A stretch of DNA of 25,796 bases from Phytomonas francai (lineage: Eukaryota; Euglenozoa; Kinetoplastea; Trypanosomatida; Trypanosomatidae): positions 1,269,424 to 1,295,219 of the forward strand of contig MJCC01000004.1 in assembly GCA_001766655.1 (NCBI GenBank). The letters are read 5' to 3'. Position numbers and translations under genes: made by a program. Of the stretch, positions 19,801 through 25,796 are shown in pieces (positions within the stretch are counted from its first letter, which is position 1; every line of letters begins with the position of its first letter). Below the pieces are notes generated by a model. It was not told the origin of the DNA. It saw nothing but the letters and a program-made list of their open reading frames with translations, and did no database searches.

Positions 19801-20636
19801 TCGCGGTAATGGCGGATGGTAATGAGAGGGTCCTCTGAAGCAGAACCATGCTCAGCCAAGCACTCTAACGCCACACAACATACCTGCGTCGCTGTAGATG
19901 GCACTACATCCAACAAATGAGCCGCCACATCGAAAAAAAATGGTAGCACAAACCGCACAAAAGACATGCGAGTCGAAAAGATAGGTACTTTAATGCATTG
20001 CTGCGAAAAGTAAGGAATAAGCTCTAACAAACAGTCCAGATACTCTTCAGGTGTTAAATACGCCTGAAAGAATCCTAATATCGTGGCTATCCGTCTACGA
20101 CCGACTGGCGTTTGTCCACCATTTTCTGTGCCGTTGATGGCAGTGGCGGTGGTATCCTGGTCATCTTGCTCCGCGCTCAGTACATCTAACTTCCAATTCA
20201 AGTAGGTAGCGGAAGCAAGAATAGCATACAGTTCGTGCTTAACATAGTGCTTCAGCGTTTCTCCATTTTCCCTCAAGGATTTAAGATAATTTAGGACAAT
20301 GTATTGCACCTCACGACGCTCATCAGGCCCAATTTCGTTGCTCACAAGAAAGAGAGCTGCCTTGCACACCATGAAATGCAAATAACGATACCCTGTAGCA
20401 GCAGTCAAGAGTGCTTTCGTCGTGTTCCAATGCTCATATGTGCTAAGGTATCGAAGCTGCCGTGCAGCGGAATCACGGTTACCTTTTTCAGAAGAGGTGA
20501 GTGCCACCGTCGCGACTTCGTCCAATGACTTTAGCTGCGCGTGTGTGGGGACAACCAAATCATCGACAGCATCTAGGCCACTTAAAATGTCTATTTCTTC
20601 CATATAGGTCTGAGATTGATTCTTAATATTCATCAT
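16821..20636 (-). CDS. Large helical-repeat protein, probable exportin-7/4-like karyopherin
   Basis: 1271 residues from ATG 20634-20636 to TAA 16821-16823, with an alternative ATG at codon 12. It is rich in Leu and appears all-helical, with no signal peptide or membrane segment, as in HEAT-repeat karyopherins. The N-terminal part resembles exportin-7 (RanBP16) as I remember it: EHWNTTKALLTAATGYRYLH and then VQYIVLNYLKSLRENGETLK (about 110-129), matching the pattern of a first Ran-binding repeat followed by RNYVLNYL, and RRRIATILGFF (about 180-190) where exportin-7 has HRRIA. The length is near 1100-1270 residues, normal for the family. Exportins carry cargo with RanGTP through nuclear pores. 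Later repeats are too diverged for me to place. Exportin-4 or an unrelated HEAT protein remains possible. Confidence 0.88.
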   Translation of the reverse strand: MMNIKNQSQTYMEEIDILSGLDAVDDLVVPTHAQLKSLDEVATVALTSSEKGNRDSAARQLRYLSTYEHWNTTKALLTAATGYRYLHFMVCKAALFLVSNEIGPDERREVQYIVLNYLKSLRENGETLKHYVKHELYAILASATYLNWKLDVLSAEQDDQDTTATAINGTENGGQTPVGRRRIATILGFFQAYLTPEEYLDCLLELIPYFSQQCIKVPIFSTRMSFVRFVLPFFFDVAAHLLDVVPSTATQVCCVALECLAEHGSASEDPLITIRHYRESSIHLSRWEEWATSLPVALQYSKNMLIHHPTSEDAILFGRLLRLCSTLTCSEESYALSVRPVITQEMLLLSSELLRVCQGNNALMEHLHLACDVLINTFERDEGGVLAYLVQNINVINAWADATQYVLSRFNNDEDELRQSLMHLFYLFADKLLPTPPRRCQRHFDDFLGHACIIHPCDAENNTTDASPSSVPVDPNMTRETDQITFLSDGPMDSEGSKYLKELVFSIFTTYFNTVVNKTHLREDSQELRMEVGLVLHNEKTLLPLASMLFCERINFLDFLVDRLRHGIEDYCKLVSIREAQWWNTEIGISTVNAVSQPSSSNITTQEERALMLLVERFPDVKAVISGNTTYLTNACDSNSSTTREGLDNMKGIPSRETVEMLLMRVILSHLSVIISIFAIAMVNDTAPGDNSVLEPIARFSRQLLTGDDKLTNNLLQCLSIMGTDASGNLAPFSRTNTGDSNQAQVHLGVLRALFFFCNCVCESYFSRRPEFFDISLDLLRFVYLYHSDVPCLVTDANLLLRRIITNGSRIKDFLGSDKLLAVIRAVAQDAMPSLRAAHKADPSIPLLPQEVRSGFFTAFMALVEAREHEGYSVENVISKLIAQMISQECLFSNPTQTFLDLTALSRGVKRPSTLLVILERVLDCKTELMQVMGKDVNCATLVVRWLAGLCTLAKDLLDNSAISELHWSFSSFVMRAINHFFDLMSFPSSLTQWEEIDERCGLNGDGSPVYSNPMVLFDFDPDRVEAAVVYDLSDFLYCMCCAPWSNIGIMHHYERSTVEKFFSGSVQFFTFLPVDMLMSSENGRNRVFNAMLAALTTDGPVFHQLHHLLVRQNLWDQILRYLTKCLAYFYLPVILKLMFIIVHNKTISGYNESHGGAIPGTPPLSFHGGIPERTLSLVLREVVLLVAMSPYLEKNECVHAFFLIEKCFRRAPSLCTDHFVRLLDVCSAYHRVRIRHIMNSVREGHDFSTLMNLYLRCFGQSSKVSVLAAW

Positions 20637-21885
20637 CACCCTTTTGTTTTCTATATATGATAGGTCTAAAAGTATCTAGAGCCTCCACACAGGTACCCTT
20701 AGGAAAGCAAGCCAAAATAAAATACTATACTAAGAGACGCGCAGACCCCTTTCTAGTGAAATTTATTTTCTCCTTTTTTTGATCCTTTCGTAAAAAGGTA
20801 AAAAAAAAAGGTCAGATCTAGTAAATATTCCACTACAATCAAAAAATGGACAGATTTTTTGGACAAACGTATTTCAAAGAAATAAATTCCACTTAAAGTT
20901 ACATTTCTCCCCCTGTGTCATTCGAAACTAAATCATAAAAGTATCGAAAATTCCATATAAAAGATTTAAGAACTATATACCCTTTGATTATCCAAATATA
21001 TACGTTCAACACATACATGTTTATTTCAAAATATTGTAATCGGAAAAAAATGTATATATAAGGAATGTTGTTTATAATCATGGAAAATGCTAAGAATACT
21101 ATAACAAAAAAAAGTTTACAATTTGATCCACACACTATATACTTTAAGCAAAGGATTTATGCTCAGCATTTTAACAACACATTAATATTCATGTAAAAAA
21201 AAGCTATGTAACGCATACAATCTCACCCTTCTCTTTTCAATAGTATGAAACAATGAAGTAATAATCTTACAGAATGAGGGCAAGAAAGTTGCGCACATAT
21301 CTTACCACTTTTCCCTTTTATATTTCAATCACCTACATACTCATTGTATAAGAATCTGTGCAAGAATATAAAATTTTAAAAGTGGTTACATTTTTCTAAC
21401 CTTTCCCATGAACCATAGTAAATAAGTTTTCGCAGTATATTTGTGATTTTATATTAAAAGGCATCAAATAGCATACATTACCTAAGTTACAAAGCAATTA
21501 TGTCAACTAACCTTCTCAATTGAATATCCTGACAAATAATATAGTAACCAAAGATAACATATGATTGGCCCTACCAAAGGCTTTAAATACGATTAAACTA
21601 TGTGCAAAAGAGTAGCAACACGAAATTGAGACTGCTCCCCCGCGCTATTTCCCTTGGATATCTCATTGTAAAGGGTGCTCTAGTAGTGTTGAAACCAAAT
21701 ACAGTAAATAATATTACAACACTGCTAATATTTGAAAACGCATTCCCAAACCCTTATTCGGACAATCTAACTAAGCAAGAAAAAGGGTGCTAGACTCCTT
21801 TTTCACAAAAGGTAGATCGCTTCATGGTATTTCATAATTGTGATAACATCAATTACTTGCTTTCTCCCCTGTTTATATGTACACT
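20637..21885. other. Spacer between exportin-like gene and CorA locus
   Basis: About 1.25 kb of strongly AT-rich sequence with the exportin-like 5' UTR at one end and the CorA 3' UTR at the other. The frames at 20899-21135 and 21602-21793 are AT-driven and lack splice signals. Nothing else is seen. Confidence 0.65.
20698..20721 (-). promoter_or_regulatory. Candidate trans-splice acceptor for the exportin-like gene
   Basis: The minus strand reads TTTTATTTTGGCTTGCTTTC and then CTAAG, with AG at 20698-20699, giving a 5' UTR of about 61 bases before the ATG at 20636. Confidence 0.5.
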
Positions 21886-22842
21886 TTATATTATCAGATG
21901 TATCCTTCCTGTGTAGTACGCCCAGAATGGGAATATCAGCGCAATTATACAAATTGTAACAAGAGTACCCACAATAACCCAGAATAGAGTAAGGCTATCA
22001 AGCTCTTTAAAAGGTACATAAACATTTACACCCCATTGTGCAACGATTATATGTGCAGGCATTATAGTTATAAAAATGTAGTGCACTAGCACCATGAAAT
22101 AGTCTGAATAATTACTAATTTCATAGTTACTTGAGATCACGCTAGAATTGTAGAGGATAGTGGTGTTACCCAACACTATGCGCGAAGTATCCATTTTATG
22201 AAGCGTTTGATCAATGACATCACTAGTGGCATTCAGTATATTGATAGCCGCCGAAGCTGAGGATCGGTGCAATGCCGTAGAAACCTCAGATAACCCCCGC
22301 TGGTCGTGATTGGAGGGAGGATGTTGGATCATGAAGGTTGCCAGTATGGATAACGATGGCCCCCTCAAGGAATCCAACAAATTTTTTTTAGAAATCAGCT
22401 CGCGCCGATGATTTGCGAGCCTATGCCGAAGCATCAAAATGCGCCGGTGCGTATCAGACTGGTCGCCCTCCATTTTAGGTAGAATTAAGGGTAGCATGGA
22501 ATCAATAGCTTCCACTTCGCTCAACACAGCATTAATGTTAGGGAGGTAAGTGTAGCACACAGTTGACATAAGCAGGGAAACAAAAAAGGATGTAGTCATA
22601 ATTTCCTCATCCCTGTTAAGTTTCTCTGTAATGTGAAAAGCGTCACTCTCAGACACTTCCGGTTGCGGTAAGTGCTGCGTAGAGTAAATATAGTGAGACA
22701 GCACGGCCTCACGCAGCTGACTCCAGTTCTTCACCTGCCAAGCACACCGACAATCATTCCAAGAGGCAGAAGTAACTTTAGGGCACCACGTAACACACAA
22801 ACCCTCCAACAAAAGACATGAGCGATGGTGGATTGCATAGGC
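21886..22842 (-). pseudogene. CorA-like locus, pore-domain fragment
   Basis: Open frame between TAG 22843-22845 and the terminal TAA at 21886-21888. It has no ATG for its first 80 or so codons. It carries FFVSLLMSTVCYTYLPNINA and EVEAIDSMLPLILPKM, matching the stalk helices of CorA, then RRILMLRHRLANHRREL, then two membrane helices: about 22120-22035 (FMVLVHYIFITIMPAHIIVAQ) and about 22000-21925 (LTLFWVIVGTLVTICIIALI). Between them lies WGVNVYVP (GVN at 22024-22032) in place of the usual GMN. This is the piece that most clearly identifies the family. Confidence 0.7.
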
Positions 22843-23426
22843 CTAGTGTGTTTGTCGCCTCCAACACACATGGCACCGCTATGCCTATCTTCCCCAAGCT
22901 CTAAATGATCCAGGGAATCGTTGCTAGAACTGTCAGAGTCACACCTGCTGTGGAGGCCGTCTTCAAAATTGATGAAAGGGGCAGGATCACCGAAGGGGTT
23001 GACCGATCTCAGGAATGGATTATCGTGGCAAGTATCTGTACGATAAGAAAGTTCATGGAAAATATCCTGTTTGTTATCCTCAGTCTTCAAGAAAGAAGAG
23101 TGCACCTGCTCTTCCACATTTGAAATACGATTGACAGTGTGTTCCAGCAGCGTCACGACACGCAATGCTGCATAACACTCTTCTTTATTACATCCTTTAG
23201 AATTCATAGGGTTAGACTTTGCAAATAAATCGACAGTGTCAGGATAGTCTAGGACCTCCAAGCCATCATCAGTACTGTATCCCGGACAGAAACATTCAAA
23301 GTCCGAAGACTGTGTAATTTTTCCCTCCTCACTAGTATTAGGCACCCTATCACCATTATCAAGATACGTTACGGGTATAACATGGGAAAAGGTATTGTCA
23401 ACATCCAGCCCTTTTCTTCCAATCAT
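22731..23426 (-). pseudogene. CorA-like locus, middle fragment
   Basis: 231 codons from ATG 23424-23426 to TGA at 22731-22733. It contains acidic and Ser-rich linker text (DSDSSSNDSLDHLELGEDRH) and a TDTCHDNPF motif like the strand-turn of the CorA soluble domain. The frame is open back only to a TGA just past the nine-A run (plus-strand T9 at 23448-23456), a natural slippage point. The last 35 codons overlap the third fragment and one of the two frames there must be spurious. Confidence 0.55.
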
Positions 23427-23464
23427 TAACGTTCGTCGTTCGTATTCTTTTTTTTTATTTCATC

Positions 23465-23872
23465 CTAAAGTCTCACTCGATGCTCTTGATTAAGCTGCAG
23501 AGCTTCCCAAAGATCATCCATAGCCTTGCTCCTCTCGCCTGCGTTGGTAGCATCGTGAAAGGACAGGGGCACACCATGGAGATCAATCCAAAGAAAAGAC
23601 GTCTTGCTGCTTGAAGGCATCCCTTCGGAGCACTGAGCAGCATTTCCGATATTAGGGGGAAACATGGCATGATAGGCACGCACAGCCTCCTCGACAGTGC
23701 TTACGTAGGCTTCCTGAGCACAGGAGCCGTTGCGGTCGCACCTGTAGATGTGGCCCGCAAAGGTGGACAGCGATGTCGCGGCCCCCAGGTTTAGACGGGA
23801 ATCCCCACACCAGTGGTTGGCACCCTTGGGCCACGAGGTATTATGGGCCCTTTCCCGTTCACTGTATTTCAT
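23465..23872 (-). pseudogene. CorA-like locus, N-terminal fragment
   Basis: 135 codons from ATG 23870-23872 to TAG 23465-23467. Residues 93-100 (SFLWIDLHG region) followed by a helix ending LWEALQLNQEHR match the WIDV-strand and following helix of the CorA soluble domain. The N-terminal 90 residues are polar with five scattered cysteines. It is the only piece with a plausible splice acceptor upstream. If translated alone it would give a soluble domain with no pore. Confidence 0.65.
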
Positions 23873-25356
23873 GATGCGTGGTATAGGCCCGCTTGTTTCA
23901 GTTTGTTGGGAAGGAAAGTAGATCTGAGATCTATAGAATCGCGAGTACAGACATTGTTTCGAAGCTAAGGGTCCTGTTAGCGGAGATTTAGATATTTTAT
24001 TTAATTTTGTGTATACATCAATAACCCTGGATTGAGTTGCTTATTCAAGGATGCTTGCCGAGAGAATTGGTAATTAAATCCTTTCAATATACTAGCATGT
24101 ATGCAAAGGTAACGCCCAAAAGTGTCAAAATCTGATGTAAAAATTATATGGGAAAAAATCCTAGAAACGAAACAACAGAAAGAGCCTCATCTTAATCGTA
24201 AAAATAGTAATAAAGAACGGTGTAGTAAATAAAGGCAAAAAAAAATAGGAAGATCATCATTAATGGAGAAACGATACCATGGTTGGGAATATCGACAACA
24301 ATAGCAAAAGACGTCTTGTGATCGAGGGAAACAAAGAAACAAGAAAATAGTTTAATTTCAAGGAAGCATTTTTAGTTCAGTGTTGCAAACAGAACATATT
24401 GATAATAAGTTGCATTCAATTAGGTTTTCCTCACAAATTTCACATTTTCCATGAATAATCACGCCATAATTTGTGAAAGACAAACATTTCCATCTTCCAT
24501 TTTAAAGGATAGAAGGGTTATATGCATGGAAGAAAAATTAGGAAACTATATAGAAAACAATGAAGAAAAATGCCAAAAATTTCCACAAACTATGAGTCGA
24601 ATTAAATCAAGTAAAAAAAAAAACGATGATTAAATAAAATCACTTAGGTAAAGCGATAAAAGAGATACTATATGAATATATATGCACTAAAACAATGAAT
24701 TGTGTAGATGAATATGCCTTTCGGAAAAAAGATTCTATGAATCCTTCGCTTGGATTTGCTTTTCCAGCCAATTGTTCCAATATAACTTCCCAGAATGATA
24801 ATCAGAGAAAAGATACTTGAAGCAATTTTTCAAAAATAACACTTCACTTTTATTTTGCCTCTTGGGATTTTCACTATATTTAACTGAATTATAGCGACTT
24901 ATCTTCTCCAGTTGCGAACATCTCAAAGACAGTGCAGACAATATATTTTCATTTAGATTTTTTTTTCTCAAAGTCAGTACTTTAGGATAGCATAGATCCA
25001 TTTCGATTCATTTATTACTTTTCCTTTTAGACACAATGGAATCAAATATTAAATTCAAGACCAATTACTCTCAACTTTTCATCTTAGCTCACACCTATCG
25101 AATCACACATCCGTCGCACAAGGCCATGCTACACGAGGAGTTCGTTCAACCCAACCGAAGTTCTTGCTTCTGCTTTACTTCGGACTCGACTGGGATAAAT
25201 TATTCAATTCTTTTGAGACTCCCCCTCCTCTCCCTCCACTCGTAACGAGAAGGGTTGTAAGCATTGGGTCTGTAGGTAGCTGAAACCAAGACACTGAGCA
25301 GCGAAAAGTGAGCTCCTTTTTGCGCTGGAGATAGGAAGCTTCGCTTGCATGATACA
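23873..25356. other. Spacer between CorA locus and right-edge gene
   Basis: About 1.48 kb. From 23930 to 25030 it is AT-rich with no gene. The 88-codon minus frame at 24735-25001 has an ATG but no pyrimidine tract before it. From about 25085 to 25345 GC rises and several frames look protein-like on both strands; see the findings. The segment is mostly 3' UTR of the right-edge gene. Confidence 0.55.
23892..23920 (-). promoter_or_regulatory. Candidate trans-splice acceptor for the CorA locus
   Basis: On the minus strand CTACTTTCCTTCCCAACAAA is followed by CTGAAACAAG with AG at 23892-23893, about 20 bases before the ATG of the N-terminal fragment. Confidence 0.45.
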
Positions 25357-25796
25357 TCAGTGTATTGTGTTCTTGTAAACGCTGTAGTTGCAGGCGTCAT
25401 ACGCACTTTGTAGGCCAAGCCCTGCTGACTCCGCATTCCACATCGAGAACTCGGGATTATACATACCGTTGACATTTCTAGCCGGTAAACCTGTGACAGA
25501 TGCCGTATTGTTCGGCAAGTTGTTTACGTGTCCACCGTCTCCACCCGCCGAATGTGGTGCTTGAAGGCAGTTGCTATTATGATATGTGTTTGGATAGGAA
25601 CATTCATCCGTTATACCTTGATTCTGCTGCACAGTGTGGCCATAGGGAGCACCCACGGCAGCAGCCTGCATTTGGAGCTCCTGCAGAGCCACTGCCTCCT
25701 GCATAAGCTGTTCTTCAAAGCGGATTTCTTGTCCTACTTGATGTATTAAACCACGTTGCATACTATACATCATCATGCGGTGAGGGGTATCTTCAA
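25357..25796 (-). CDS. C-terminal part of a Gln/Met-rich protein (cut by window edge)
   Basis: The frame is open from the right edge to TGA at 25357-25359, giving about 146 codons. The edge codons read EDTPHRMMMYSMQ; the ATG at 25774-25776 could be internal or a start, and since the frame runs off the window the gene probably extends further. The visible part has a predicted helix rich in Gln, Glu and Met (VGQEIRFEEQLMQEAVALQE), then a Asn-, Gly- and Ala-rich tail with tyrosines and no fold signature. Such tails occur in trypanosomatid RNA-binding proteins, but no RNA-binding motif is in view, so I assign no function. Confidence 0.75.
   Translation of the reverse strand, partial: EDTPHRMMMYSMQRGLIHQVGQEIRFEEQLMQEAVALQELQMQAAAVGAPYGHTVQQNQGITDECSYPNTYHNSNCLQAPHSAGGDGGHVNNLPNNTASVTGLPARNVNGMYNPEFSMWNAESAGLGLQSAYDACNYSVYKNTIH

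Larger units (their letters stand above)
21886..23872 (-). pseudogene. CorA-like magnesium transporter, broken across three frames
   Basis: Three minus-strand open pieces lie end to end: 23465-23872, 22731-23426 and 21886-22842. Together they follow the order of a CorA-family protein: an N-terminal soluble domain (SFLWIDLHG), a middle part, long helices before the pore (SEVEAIDSMLPLILPKM), and two C-terminal membrane helices with a GVN signature. CorA channels carry Mg2+ and related divalent cations. The first piece ends at TAG 23465-23467; the second starts 38 bases later in another frame with no pyrimidine tract before it, so it cannot easily have its own spliced leader; the third overlaps it by about 110 bases and has no ATG near its start. 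At least one stop and two frame changes separate this from an intact gene. Either it is a pseudogene or the assembly has errors here. Confidence 0.7.

Noticed and set aside
22731..22842. Programmed ribosomal frameshift in the CorA locus
   Set aside because: I see no clear slippery heptamer with a downstream pairing element in the overlap, and the upstream TAG and second frame change would still block translation.
21886..23872. Reassigned stop codons, as in Blastocrithidia, explaining the in-frame stops
   Set aside because: The long intact genes contain no in-frame stops and use TAA, TAG and TGA as terminators; the broken loci also have frame changes that recoding would not mend.
24735..25001. 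88-codon minus-strand ATG frame
   Set aside because: AT-driven composition and no pyrimidine tract plus AG in the bases before the ATG.

Overview
The window looks like nuclear DNA of a trypanosomatid or close kinetoplastid. Every convincing gene is intronless and lies on the minus strand in one head-to-tail array. Most starts are preceded, on the coding strand, by a pyrimidine tract and an AG, as expected for spliced-leader trans-splicing of a polycistronic transcript. The ubiquitin fragment carries Ala14 and Ala19 as in trypanosome ubiquitin, and a tryparedoxin is present. TAA, TAG and TGA all end intact genes and none occurs inside the long frames, so the standard code applies. Genes are moderate in GC and spacers are very AT-rich. 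I cannot fix the genus.

In transcription order (high to low coordinate): the 3' part of an unrecognised Gln/Met-rich protein (25357-25796, cut by the window edge); a CorA-like magnesium transporter locus broken across three frames (21886-23872); a 1271-residue helical protein resembling exportin-7/4 karyopherins (16821-20636); a tail-anchored tryparedoxin (15236-15820); a decayed, GC-rich gene of unknown family (about 13114-13931); a 462-residue single-pass membrane protein (10450-11838); a Dus1-type tRNA-dihydrouridine synthase with an N-terminal Cys/His cluster (7656-9431); a secretory-pathway RING-CH ubiquitin ligase with a large ectodomain (4051-7224); a 732-residue Ser/Arg-rich disordered protein (563-2761); and the first 31 codons of ubiquitin (1-95).

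The neighbours do not form a functional pathway, which is normal for trypanosomatid arrays. The most unusual points are two broken genes in one array, one of which still has the strongest-looking splice acceptor in the window; the unusual architecture of the RING-CH ligase; a dihydrouridine synthase whose best splice site sits only two bases before its ATG; and a tryparedoxin with an extra cysteine beside its active site. Several open frames start at TTG or GTG; I moved starts to the first plausible ATG, which removes a false membrane segment from the Ser/Arg-rich protein. I saw no RNA genes, CRISPR arrays or transposons, and no convincing new multi-gene system.
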